A stretch of 64,000 nt of DNA. Source: Protopterus annectens (Eukaryota > Chordata > Ceratodontiformes > Protopteridae). The notes beneath the pieces were generated by a model. That model saw nothing but the letters and a program-made list of their open reading frames with translations, ran no database searches and was not told the origin of the DNA. The stretch lies in contig NC_056731.1 in NCBI RefSeq assembly GCF_019279795.1, positions 864,478,571 to 864,542,570 of the forward strand, written 5' to 3'. Shown here in pieces: positions 54,339-64,000 of the stretch (position 1 is the first letter of the stretch; every line of letters begins with the position of its first letter). The translations under genes were made by a program, and so were the position numbers.

Positions 54339-55112
54339 ATAATATAGCAATAACCCACGCCTGGGTGTGGGTAATGCTGGATTTACCCACAGTTGGTGTG
54401 GTTTGGTCACGAGGCGGCCAGTGGCCAAACAAAGCCAACCGTGGGTAAATCCAGCATTACCCACACCCAGAAGTGGGTTATTGCTATTATACAATGACAT
54501 TATTTAAGAAAAAAAATAATTACTTTTCTGAAATAATGGCATTGTATAATGCCTCCTTGCTGCCCTTCCGCAGCTGTCTGGTATTCTGTGGCAGTTCTGA
54601 TGTACTGCGCATGCATATGCCTATGCAGAACATCAGAGCTGTGGGCAAAAGCAACGGAGAAAGCAAGATCTCTGTTGCTTTTTACAAACTGTTTCGCTAT
54701 GTTAAATAGGTTTAACATAGAGAGACAGCTTTAAAAAAAGCAACGGAGACTCTCCGTTGCTTTTTTAAAGCTGTCTCGCTATGTTAAACCCATTTAACAT
54801 AGCAAGACAGTTTTGAAAAAAGCAACGGAGAAAGCAAGATCTCCATTGCTTTTTACAAACTGCTTCGCTATGTTAAATGGGTTTAACATAGCGAGACAGC
54901 TTTATAAAAAGCAACGGAGAATCTCCGTTGCTTTTTTTAAAGCTGTCTCGCTATGTTAACATAGCGAGACAGTATGAAGCAACGGAGATCTTGTGTTCTC
55001 CGTTGCTTAAAAAAAGAGTTATAGTAATGGAAAAAGTCCGGGCGACCGGACCTTTTTTCCATTACTATAACTGATTTACAACATGCACGCTGACCAATCA
55101 GTGTGCACGTTT
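54339..55112. repeat. Array of consecutive palindromes (compound foldback element)
   Basis: Nearly the whole ~770 bp is made of adjacent inverted repeats. P0: 54342-54490 (TAACCCAC...GGGTAATGCTGGATTTACCC and its complement). Then 54488-54549 (ATACAATGACATTATTT / AAATAATGGCATTGTAT), then 54591-54643 (CAGTTCTGATGT / ACATCAGAGCTG). Then alternating P1 (AGCAACGGAGA...TCTCCGTTGCT; 54650, 54739, 54818, 54908, 54978) and P2 (GTCTCGCTATGTTAAAC / GTTTAACATAGCGAGAC; 54686, 54768, 54857, 54946). Then 55017-55072 (TTATAGTAATGGAAAAA...TTTTTTCCATTACTATAA) and 55080-55112 (GTGCACACTGATTGG type). P1-P2-P1-P2 forms a higher-order unit of about 165 bp present twice. Not coding. Confidence 0.92.
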
Positions 55113-55376
55113 TTGAATAGTAATGGGGGGGGGGGTCGTTGTTTAATGAGGATTTACTGTCTCATCACTCTTTGAGAAGAGGAGAGGGGCATGCCTGTAG
55201 GCACACATTCAGACTCAACATCACTGGTAGAGATCAGGGATCACATTGTAGGTACCACCATGAAGGGTGGGGCTTTATAAGGCATGGATGTACCTCATGG
55301 GGGTTAATTGTGCGCCCTTCTCTTGGATGATATGAGCAACATCAGGAAACATGTGGCCTAAATGAAATGCCTGATT
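55113..55376. other. Unassigned stretch after the palindrome array
   Basis: Starts with a run of ten G (55125-55134). Nothing else recognised. Confidence 0.4.
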
Positions 55377-55585
55377 TTTTTTTTTTTTTTTTTTTTTTTA
55401 TAGTTTATACTTTCATACATTTGTTAACCAGGTACTGGGCACACAATTCCCTATTAAAAGATGAACTGGAAGCACTTCTGGTTAAGTTAGTTGTCTGGGG
55501 TCAAGTCATATAGAAGCTAAAAGGAATCAAACCCTGTGCTCTTGGGTACAGGAAGCAGCTTGTTAACAGCTCACAGCCTCATTCC
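55377..55585 (-). mobile_element. tRNA-derived SINE with family A-like tail, antisense
   Basis: Read on the minus strand: GAGGCTGTGAGCTGTTAACA head, B-box-like CAGGGTTTGATTCCTTTTAG, a body, then a tail CCAGTACCTGGTTAACAAAT similar to the family A GGTCAACAAATG end, and a long A run (poly-T at 55377-55398 on the plus strand). Unlike the V-SINE heads, so a separate SINE family. No target-site duplication identified. Confidence 0.6.
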
Positions 55586-56284
55586 TCTGGACTAAATGCC
55601 AGATGATAGCAATGATGATGCCAGATTGCCATACATTGATAATGCCAACACTCTAGTGCACCCAGCTCTTGCCCCAGAGAGCAAATAGGCCAAAAGGTTT
55701 TCACCTAGGGCAACAAATGAGTCTATGGGGCAGCTGGAGGAACAGTTTGATGATCGGTAGTAGACTGTAAGAAAATAATACTCCTTAAAAAAACTTTGCT
55801 TATTATTTATATTGTAGACTGAGAATAGTTTTGATTGACCAAATAACATATATGCTGACTTCACACATTAACTACTCACTTTTACTCATGCAGCTAAGCT
55901 AAGGCATCTGCTTAATTCTGCAGTATGGTATAGTCATCACATTTATCCAGTAATTTGGTCAACCTGATATCAAATGTGTAAACAGTAATTATTCTCTCAT
56001 CAGAAAAGTATTAGACATTTAAGCAGAAGTTGTTGATCATCATGAGAAGAATGGAAACATGAGGGAAAGTTAAGTGCTGTGCTGTGCTTCTGCTTAAAAA
56101 TGTATATCTGAGTAGCATGAGTATGCTGTTGTGCTATATCTAGCTTTATAAACAGTCGCCACAAGCAGTTATTGTAAAACTTTGCTATAACTAATAAGCA
56201 CATCTAAAACAGTACATATGACTTTATTGTGCAGCAAATCAGTTATACAACAAACTATACTAAGCCAAACAAGGCCTATACAAA
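55586..56284. other. Unassigned stretch
   Basis: No recognisable gene or repeat. Frames on the minus strand (55592-55864, 56000-56203) have no motif. Confidence 0.4.
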
Positions 56285-56522
56285 GACCACTCATCCTTTG
56301 GATGAAACATTAAACTGAGGTCCCAGTTGCTTGAGTTGCTGGCAGTTCAGGTGGATGTAAAAGATTCTACAGGACCTATCGAAAGGAACACGAGGGGAGT
56401 TCAAGATGCCCTGACCAAATTTCCCCTAATAGTATAAATACCACCTCAGGTGTCCTGTGAAAAGAGGCTACGAGCCTAGTGGGACTAACCCGATCAACAA
56501 AGAATAAATAAAAATAAAATAA
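56285..56522 (+). mobile_element. SINE-like repeat with family A-like tail
   Basis: Contains the phrase GGATGAAACATTAAACTGAG, GTCCC, CAGGTGGATGTAAAAGATTC and GAACACGAGGGGAGTTC, a motif series seen in widespread vertebrate SINEs (family not named with certainty). It ends in GTGGGACTAACCCGATCAAC and AAAGAATAAATAAAAATAAA, close to the family A LINE end. Confidence 0.6.
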
Positions 56523-58429
56523 ATTACTATTAAAGCATACCAGGCCCATGACAATAAAGAAGGATACAAGTAAGTCTTTTTTAAGCTAAGTAAATACCTT
56601 ACAAATTTGATCCTGTTTGCATTATGACAAATATTTCATCTGTGCAATCCACTGTGGCTGTTTAACATCCTTATGTTTCATAATAAGACTACATTAAGCT
56701 ATTTTCCTTTTGGTTATTTCTTCATTACTGCAAGGTCACAATGTTACTGAAAGTACTTCTTAGGTAAATTTCATCCACTGTCTCATGAATACTATGGGAT
56801 TCCTATTACACATACTACCTTGCCCCACTCCCCCCACAGTGATCTTCAGAATCAAAGTTAGGGACACAGAGATCCACATTTTGGAAATTACAGTTTGCAA
56901 TTTATTTATAATTATTGATAATAGCACCATTGTTCTATATTTTACTGCAACATTTTTACTATATTTCTTGGGTTGAAAACAAAACCACCTATAATAATCA
57001 GTAGAGATGGATTTTATTAGTACAATACTTTGATATTTATAGGATTTCATAATGTACATAGCAATGCCAGTGCAATGCCATTTTCTACTCACCAGAAGAT
57101 AACATTACTATTTTTCAGTATTAATAATATTTTTATGGAATAAAACTAGAGTTTCAGACTCATGAGACAGAGTGAAAAGCTACTACAATACATTAAACAC
57201 TCATATTATTTGCTTATGAGCAACACAACAGATACATATTAAATAGAAAATGTTCTATGACTTTATTTTCCTAAAATGTCACCTGCTTCACTCCCTGTAG
57301 TCAAATATGGTGGCGCAGCAATGTGTCTTCCTAACATGACAGATATGCTAGTAGTTATAATCTTCTTTGACCCATTGTAAGCATAATAGTTAGTAATGTC
57401 AAGTATTGCAGTACTACAGCTTCAATATTTTAACCTGGACATAAGTGATACTTAAGCTAAAAAGCAATACAGCTTACCAAAATCACTGCATAGGCTCTCA
57501 TCTTTACCAGATTCATCCAATAAATCTTATATAAGCTCACCTCATACAGTAGCTATCTATGTATGGACAGACTCACTTCAAGTTTTATCTTAAACTAATC
57601 CAGCACATTGCAAAGTTAACCCTCTCATTCTGACAATACGGGCCTCAGACCATTACAATTGTATCTTATCACTCAGCCCTATCATGGAAATGACCATATA
57701 CCACTTTAAATCACTATAGTTTAAAGTGTGGTTAACCTACATTACACCAAAAACTTTTCGCAATAATTTAACAGTAGATGACAGCACATCCTTCCAGTGG
57801 AACAGTGAAAATTATATTAAGAGGACATCTTAGTAGAGAATTAGGGTCTGGAAAAATAAGTGTGAGGCATTAAGATTATGGCAAGACTGTTCAATGTTAC
57901 TATATAAGCAGCATGAAAAGCATGCATAAATTAAACCTGTGTTGCAAGAGGCAGACTGTGCGGTAAGACATATATCAAGCAGAAGAGCAGATTTTAGGTT
58001 ATGCTAATTTAAGAAGGGAAATGATTTTCAGTGTGGGGCCGGGGCTATGACACTTGGCTTTTAAATATTCCAGAAAGCTCTGCAGCATAAAACCCCTTTC
58101 TTCTAACATGATTAACTTTACATCTTCACATTTACAATATTTTAACAGTATCTATTGACTAGTATAATGTCCATAAACAGCTTCAACCACCAGATTTATT
58201 CAGAAGGTCTCATTCTTCCCTAGTGTTTTAATTCAAGCTAAGTAATTATTTCAGAATCAGTCTCAGAATAGGAAATTACATAATCTATTGATTCTGGCCC
58301 AAAGGCAGTGCTACATGAGCTGACTATCATTTAAAATGTCAGTTCTCAAAACAGTGTACACCTCCACTTAATGCAGTGATTGAGGCAAGAATCAATTTGC
58401 AAATTCTTAACCTAAGTACATTGCTCCTT
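56523..58429. other. Unassigned intergenic DNA
   Basis: About 1.9 kb of AT-rich sequence. The minus-strand frame 56760-57092 has no recognisable motif. No repeats recognised by eye. Confidence 0.4.
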
Positions 58430-58817
58430 TTTTCCCCCAAAAATCTTTTATTTTGAATTTTTCAGTGTACAGAACAAAGACTGAACAACAACAACAAAGT
58501 ACTAATACACTGGGTACATATTCAACGGTGAACAGTATCTAAACATCAACATGAAACATTAATATTTACAGCTGTACAAAAGCATCATCAATTATTTTTA
58601 TTACCTCCATTTATCAAGCTTATCCTGTTATGGAGAAATCTTGTCATTATATATCAAAATGTGTGTTGAAGGTATATCTTTGAGCATAAATGCCTGTGTT
58701 TTTATGATAATGTGGGTGAGTTAAGCTAGCAATATGTTAAATATCTGTTCCCATATTTTTAGTTTCTTAACACTGTTATTTTTTGCATTAATTACCCATT
58801 TATGAGCTAATCACAGA

Positions 58818-59513
58818 TAAGATGGTGGTAATGGCAGCAAATTGGGGAAATCAGAAGAAGCTGAGAACAGAGATAGAAGGGAAGATATTGGAACAGGTAA
58901 ACAGCTTCAAGTATCTGGCAGGAGTAATTGAGGAGAAGGGTAGTCTGAATGAAGAGGTCAAAGCTAGAATCAGAGGGGCTGCAGCCAATTGGCACATAGT
59001 ATCAGGTGTAGTCTATGACAGAAGAATGCCAAAGAAGCTGAAAAGTAAGGTGTACAAGACAGATGTGTGACCAGTACTACTGTATGCTATAGAAACCTGG
59101 GCAGTAAAGGCAGAACAGTTGAAGACACTAGAGGTGATGGAAATGAAGTGCCTGAGAAAGGTGACAGGATGCACACTGTGGGACAGACGAAATGAGGACA
59201 TAAGAGCAAAAGCCAAAGTAGCTTTAATTGCAGAAAAGATCAAAGCGAACAGATTATGGTGGTTTGGGCACATGTGCAGAAAAGCAGAAGACAATATGGT
59301 GAGGAAGATTTGGGACAGACAGGAAGAAGGTAAGAGGAAGCAAGGACATCCAGCAAAGAGGTGGATGGATTGGGTGAAAGAAGATCTGCGACAGTCAGGC
59401 ATAAGTGTTGAAGAAGGCAGGAGTGTGGCACTGAATTGAGAGAGTTGGCAACAGTTAACATGATACCTCGACCCCATGTAGAAAAATGGGAAAAAGAGGG
59501 CTGATGATGATGA
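58818..59513 (+). mobile_element. RTE-like LINE 3' end inserted in the L1
   Basis: 5'-truncated, about 700 bp, ending in TGATGATGATGATG. In-frame protein pieces 58822-59070 (FKYLAGVIEEKGSLNEEVKA) and, after a single TGA, 59119-59439 (LWWFGHMCRKAEDNMVRKIW, KRWMDWVKEDLRQSGISVEE), which form the post-palm and C-terminal region of the RT protein. The C-terminal piece is open to its natural end. Better preserved than the copy at 33628-34322. Its position in the L1 shows that the L1 was already there. Confidence 0.78.
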
Positions 59514-62500
59514 TGTGTTTGATTGCCATCGTTTTGAATTTGGTCCAAATTATATTCATTCTGTCCCCCCATTTGAATGCTATGTATAGTTTCATTAATA
59601 GGAATAATATGATATGCATGGTCACTTGCTTATGGTATATTCCTGGGGGAGGAATATGAAGAAGCATGTATTCCCATGTAAGAGTTGCTTTTTCATAGTC
59701 TTGCTTTTGTAGCTGGATTTTTAATGAGTTCCATAGCTTAAATACGCATTTGCAGCTCTAAAACATATGAGTTAGATCTGCTTCCTGTGATCTACAATAT
59801 GGACAGTTTGGTGAATTAGAAGAGTTAAATTTGTGTAGTGCTGAGGGGGTAAGAAATGCATTGTTGCTGATCATGAGTTGTGTGCAAGTTAACTTTTTCA
59901 ATGGTAAATCTTTATGTGTTACTGTCAAAGCTTGGTTTAATTGTTGTTCAGCTATAGCTAGAAATATGTATATTATTTTGGAATTTGATCTCGTCTACTC
60001 ATTTGTACTTATTGGATATCATTTTTTCCTGGATAGCATTGTGTTCCATAGAGTTTCACAATTGTTTATATTCACCTTGTTTAATTTGTTGATTTGACGG
60101 TGTTTGGAACAAACTTCTCTAATTTGTCTCAAGATAATTGTGCATGATTTTGATAAATTAAGTTGAGATCTCAGGTTTGTAATTGTATAGTCATGGTAAG
60201 GGTAGAGATCTCGAATTCTCAAGCCTTTTAATAAAGGGTAGTTGTTGAGATTTATCACTGAGTTATTAATTTTTAAGTTTGGGTTATTACAGATTGGTTG
60301 AAATATGTCTATTGCTGGCCCAAGATCAAGGGACATGAACAATATTTGAAGTACAATAATGAAGTGTTTTATAGGGTCAGTGATCTTATAAGCTGATATA
60401 TCTTTTTTGGTTAGAAAAGGAAGAGCTCTAGGATTAATTTCTAGAGATTTGATATAGCTATGATATATTTTCAGCCAAATAGGGAACCATTTTGGTTAAA
60501 GGTTGGTTAAAGCGGCAAATTCTGCTATCTTTAGTATTCTATTACTATTGATAATGGTGTAATATAGTTTAAATCTGGTAAATTTAACACCCCCCCTTTT
60601 AGTTTTAGTAGAGATAGTTTTTCGTATGATATTCTTGTTTTTTTAGGCTCCCAAATTAACTTGGCCAGAAACGTGTGTATTTGTTTGAAGAATTTATGTA
60701 TTACTACCTCTGTGGTTATATGCATAAATAACTCCTGGAAGAATATTCATTTTGATTATCGAGACCTTGGATAGAAATTATATTTTGAGATTATTCCATC
60801 TGTTGCAGTCTAGCATTATCTTATTCCATTTATTCAGAATATTATTTTGATAAAAATCTTTTTTGTTTTGGAAAAACGTAATCCCAAGATATTTGGTTGA
60901 GTCTTTTATTTTAATTGTGTCTAAAAATGGGATTAACGATAATAGTTTGGGAGGATTTAAGGGGAAAATATTGTTTTTTTTTTAAATTAAGTTTATAATT
61001 AGATATACCTGAGAAATAGTCTATTGCTTTTAATAATTTGGGTATGTTAGTGCTGGGGGTAGAGAAGTAAATGTTTAAATCATCTGTGAAAGCTGTGCAA
61101 AAGATTTTAGAGTTGAAGAGAGATGGTGGATTATGATATACTTTCTGTTTAATGTACAGGAATAGCGGTTCAAGGTATAGATTGAATAAGAAGGGGGATA
61201 AAGGGCATCCTTGTCTCTTCCTGTTTTTAATTTTTATTCTGTTTGATAAAGTTCTGTTAATATATAGGTTAGTATAAGGGTTTTCATATAGTATTTTAAT
61301 TATTTGTATAAATTTGCTAGGGAACCCCAAAATAAGGTAAGAGTTGAAGTAAGAAAGTGATATTCACTCTATCAAACGCTTTATGGGCGTCAACCACCAT
61401 TGTGTATATGGGAGTTTTCTTAATGTTCGCAAAGGTTATCATGGCTTCAAGAGTTAGGTATTATCACACGTCTGTCTAAATGGAGTAAAACCTGATTGTT
61501 CAGGAGAAATGATGTTGGTTATAGTGTTCTTTAGTCTATTTGCTAGTATTGAAGTGAGAATCTTAGCATTTATATTTAGTAATGATATTGGTCTGTAGCT
61601 ACTAGAGTCCTTAGGATCTGATTGTTCTTTCAAAATAAGAATGTTTTTTGAGGTATTAAAGGCATTTATTTTGTTTATTATGTAATTTAGTACCTGTTGT
61701 AATATTTAAGCAATTAGTGGTGTGAAGCACTTGTAAAATTCTGGTTTGAGGCCATCCGGACCTGGAGCTTTATTTGTTTTTAGATTTTTAATGGTGTCGA
61801 TGATTTCTTTTGTTGATATTGGGTTTGTTAGGTTATTTTGTTGGTTAGAATCTAGTTGCAGGAAAACTATATCTTGAAGGAAAGTTTCCCTGTCCATTTC
61901 AGAAGATAATAAAGATTGTTCTCCATAAATCTGAGTATAAAGTTGTTCAAAGAGGTTTATTATTGTCTGGTTATTTATATATGATTTGTTCTGGTGGTAA
62001 ATTTCTGTTATAATGGGTGTGGCTTTGTGTAGAGTAGTTAGTCTCGCTAAGGCCCTGGATGGCATTTGAATAGTCTCTGCGTATTTGGCCAAGCTTCTCA
62101 TTTTGTTAAATGATAAGTTTCTTGTCTCTTTTAGATATAGTTCTTTTTGTGTTTTTCTTAAGAGGTCTTTGATGTTTCCATGAGAACCTGACATTAGTTC
62201 AAATTCTAATTGCTTTATTTTTTTTCTTTTAACACAGATTCTTCCTTGGAGAATAATTTTTTATAGTGTGTTGCTTTGTTAATCAAAAAGACTCTAATCT
62301 GAGCTTCTGTTGAAGCCCATTCAATGTCTAGTGGTAGTTGTGAACTGACTAGGTTTAGAATGTGAAGTTTTCTGTTTTCTTGTCCCTCCCGGTATATTTA
62401 AAGGGCTCAAATAGTTTAAAGTCTTGTTTCAGTTCCCTAATTGCTAGTGTGGCCTGTTTGTTATATATTTTATTTGGGTTAGATCTGTCTTTATCTGGAT

Positions 62501-62785
62501 TCTGATAAGAATTCCAGTCACCACCAATAACTATAAAGTAATCTTTAAATTTTGTTAATAAATTGTATAGTGACATAATAAAGTGCTGTTGATTGTTGCA
62601 TGGAGCATAAATGTTTAGCACTAATACTGGTTTTGGAATGGCGGGGTTGGTGTAGACTAGATAACACCATCTTCCCTCTTTATCAGTATCAGTTTTAATT
62701 ATGTTGCCTTGAAAATCTTGTTTGATTATTATTGCAACTCCTGCACTATTTGTTTTTCCCTCTGAAGCTGTGATTCATCTTATCC
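59514..62785 (-). pseudogene. L1-type ORF2: endonuclease, RT and C-terminal Cys/His motif
   Basis: Endonuclease: SAGVAIIIKQDF and LVLNIYAPCNNQ, then VIGGDWNSYQNPDKDRS (frame 62621-62355, catalytic GDWN). Linker: frame 62194-61706, ending in NLKTNKAPGPDGLKPEFYK. RT: SYRPISLLNINAKIL (about 61590), a DAHKAFDRVN palm A region near 61400, then RQGCPLSPFLFNLYLEPL and FTDDLNIYFS (frame 61330-60911). The catalytic box reads FTDD rather than FADD. C-terminal domain: frames 60725-60531 and 60342-60019, then NCPYCRSQEADLTHMF, a TAG where W is usual, and SCKC (about 59750-59815), matching the L1 CxxC...H...C motif. Several frameshifts and stops; inactive. Confidence 0.85.
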
Positions 62786-62789
62786 ATTT

Positions 62790-63400
62790 TTTATTTTCTA
62801 TGCGGTAAAAAGATTGTGGAATATTCATGATTATTTTGATAAGAAGACTGTTTTGCAGATTTTATATTTGTTAGAAGTTGTGTTAGAAAATAATGTTTTC
62901 TTATCTGAAAAACAACGTTATTGGTAGAAATGGGGGGTTGTGCTAATTCATATGCCAATTTGGTCCTCACACAATGGGAGGTAGACACCCTTTTTAATGT
63001 TGAACACGAATGGAAACAACACGGTTTGTAGATGATGTTTTTTGTTGTGAGCTGGTACCACTGAGGCTTTGATGGATTTTATTAATTACTTAGAGCATAC
63101 TATTAGTTTTTTGAGGTTTTCTGTGTGGCACTCACATAGTGAGATTGATTTCTTAGATGTTAAGATAGAATGTAATGTTGATGAGACTTTTAATACTAAT
63201 GTTTTTAGAAAAGAGTGCTGGAAAAATGGTCTATTGGCCAAGAATAACATACACCCAGGCTTTGTCTTTCATAACATTGTAAAAGAACAGGCACTACGGC
63301 TGTCTAGGCTATGTACTGATGATCATAAAAATAACAAACGAGCTGAATCACCATGGCTGAGGAAGAGACTGACTTTATTAATGAATAAATACAGGTAAAA
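62790..63400 (+). pseudogene. PLE-C: Penelope-like reverse transcriptase fragment
   Basis: RT palm and thumb of a Penelope-like element. In broken frames: LLEVVLENNVFLSEKQRYW (about 62860-62915), VEMGGCANSYANLVLTQWEV (62928-62988), the catalytic RFVDDVF (about 63022-63045; usual form [Y/F]xDD), then, in frame 63072-63398, EIDFLDVKIE, FNTNVFRKECWKNGLLAKNN and EQALRLSRLCTDD, the thumb motif. There are frameshifts near 62985 and 63050. GIY-YIG sequence is absent. It represents the domain missing from PLE-A and PLE-B, but family identity with either cannot be tested here. Confidence 0.8.
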
Positions 63401-63593
63401 ATAAGAGTGATTGCTTTCACAATCTATCTGATTACTTCTTCCGACTGCAATAACACACAACCTCATCATATTTAAATGTTCAAGCAACCAATCTACATTC
63501 GCAATCAATTAAACCATTCATGAAATGTAATTCAAAAAGACTCAACTGATTAAAATCCATCCCAAAAAATTTGTATCTTACAAAACTATATCT
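63401..63593. other. Unassigned flank of PLE-C
   Basis: About 190 bp of AT-rich sequence before the target-site duplication of the V-SINE. Nothing recognised. Confidence 0.4.
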
Positions 63594-63612
63594 ATTATAA
63601 ACAAATTTTAAT

Positions 63613-63956
63613 CTTCTTCTTTCATCTTTTCCCAGTTAGGGGATGCCACAGCAGATCACCTGTCCGCTCATGATTGGCAGTGGAGTTTTACAGTGTCGAG
63701 TTGCCAGCCCGGCGCCCAACCTTCCACATAAGGCACACACATGCACACACTCACACCTAGGGCCAATTTAGAGTGTCTAATCCACCTATAGCATGTCTTT
63801 GGGTTGTGGGAGGAAACCGAAGCACCCGGAGGAAACCCACACGACCACAGGGAGGACATGTAGACTCCACACAGAAGGCACCCCAGCCAAGGATCGAACC
63901 AGAGAACCTCTTGCTGTGAGGTGGCAACGCTAACCACTGCACCACCGTGGCCACCC
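63613..63956 (-). mobile_element. Full-length V-SINE
   Basis: Read on the minus strand: head GGTGGCCACGGTGGTGCAGT, central block GTGTGGAGTCTACATGTCCT, GTGTGGGTTTCCTCCGGG and CCCAAAGACATGC, then GGCCCTAGG..., and tail TGCTGTGGCATCCCCTAACT. Flanked by a perfect 19-bp target-site duplication, ATTATAAACAAATTTTAAT (63594-63612 and 63957-63975). This is the most complete V-SINE here; its tail is the standard V-SINE type and not the family A LINE type. Confidence 0.93.
63891..63944 (-). promoter_or_regulatory. Internal RNA polymerase III promoter of the V-SINE
   Basis: Minus strand: A box TGGTGCAGTGG (63934-63944) and B box GGTTCGATCC (63891-63900, one base shorter than the GGTTCGANTCC consensus), spaced as in tRNA genes. 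This is the expected internal promoter of a tRNA-derived SINE. Confidence 0.7.
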
Positions 63957-64000
63957 ATTATAAACAAATTTTAATTCTTAAGACAAATCAAACAATAGAT

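Larger units (their letters stand above)
58430..62785 (-). mobile_element. Tx1-like L1 LINE, antisense, 5'-truncated, split by RTE-like LINE
   Basis: Read on the minus strand: APE endonuclease, a long linker, RT, a C-terminal domain with a Cys/His motif, and a 3' end near 58430 (T-rich on the plus strand). An RTE-like LINE occupies 58818-59513. Minus the insert, about 3.7 kb of L1-type sequence. The 5' side stops inside the endonuclease domain near 62785, where it abuts a Penelope-like RT fragment. Fish and amphibian Tx1-type L1s have this protein style; the subgroup call is moderate. Confidence 0.85.

Noticed and set aside
54339-55112. Palindrome array considered as a microRNA cluster
   Set aside because: Hairpins are too perfect, too short for some arms, and alternate in two repeated types, which fits foldback/MITE DNA better; no expression evidence is available.
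59013-59572. Minus-strand frames of 154 and 110 residues, also seen at 33794-34246
   Set aside because: Shadows of the RTE-like RT C-terminal region on the plus strand, preserved in both copies only because the element is shared.
62791-62988. Minus-strand frame next to the L1 endonuclease, considered as the L1 endonuclease N-terminus
   Set aside because: The plus strand of the same stretch reads as Penelope-like RT (ENNVFLSEKQRYW, GGCANSYANLVLTQWE), which fits far better.
1-64000. CRISPR arrays, bacterial operons or prophage
   Set aside because: No regularly spaced identical repeats with unique spacers and no prokaryotic gene organisation; all evidence points to a eukaryotic repeat-rich region.

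Overview
This window is repeat-saturated vertebrate-type nuclear DNA. I see no host gene with intact exons, no tRNA or rRNA gene and no CRISPR array; almost everything recognisable is a transposable element. V-SINE-type SINEs (tRNA-like head, conserved GTGTGGAGT central block, GCTGTGGCGACC tail) alongside CR1-type LINEs with an esterase ORF1, a Tx1-like L1, an RTE-like LINE and Penelope-like elements with GIY-YIG endonuclease suggest a fish-grade vertebrate with a repeat-rich genome. A lungfish-like, bichir-like or cartilaginous-fish genome would fit, but the species is an inference.

Layout. Positions 1-12949 and about 13272-26557 are two near-identical head-to-tail copies of one ~13-kb segment, separated by a 319-bp antisense CR1 scrap (12953-13271). 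Each copy carries a 5'-truncated LINE of family A (A1, with a V-SINE in its 3' end), a second family A 3' end, an antisense family A tail, CA/TA microsatellites, a 108-bp tandem pair, a longer family A LINE (A2) and the edge of a Penelope-like element (PLE-B). Each copy also has one private insertion: copy 1 has a CR1-type LINE fragment (9053-10582), and copy 2 has a head-to-head Penelope-like pair (14416-16335) with a 15-bp target-site duplication.

From 26.4 to 31.5 kb lies a nested stack: a MITE inside a CR1-type LINE (family B) inside PLE-B. From 31.5 to 38.3 kb is mostly unrecognised DNA with an RTE-like LINE 3' end and a V-SINE. At 38.3-41.2 kb is an antisense, nearly full-length family B CR1 whose ORF1 shows a zinc-binding CxxC pair and SGNH-esterase motifs. 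At 43.1-46.0 kb is an old CR1-like relic broken by a family A tail and two MITE units. At 47.3-51.2 kb are several copies of a short repeat with CTCTCAAC-like ends and two SINEs carrying the family A LINE tail. At 54.34-55.11 kb is an unusual run of about a dozen back-to-back palindromes. At 58.4-62.8 kb is an antisense Tx1-like L1 split by an RTE-like LINE. The window ends with a Penelope-like RT fragment and a full-length V-SINE.

How parts may work together (inference): family A LINEs probably supplied the reverse transcriptase for several unrelated SINE heads here, because those SINEs end in the family A tail. PLE-A and PLE-B termini both carry a hammerhead-ribozyme-like core (CTGATGA, hairpin, GAAA), with different stem sequences but the same fold. 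The strongest leads are the palindrome array, the ribozyme-like cores, and the tandem duplication with reciprocal private insertions, which could also be two haplotypes assembled in series.
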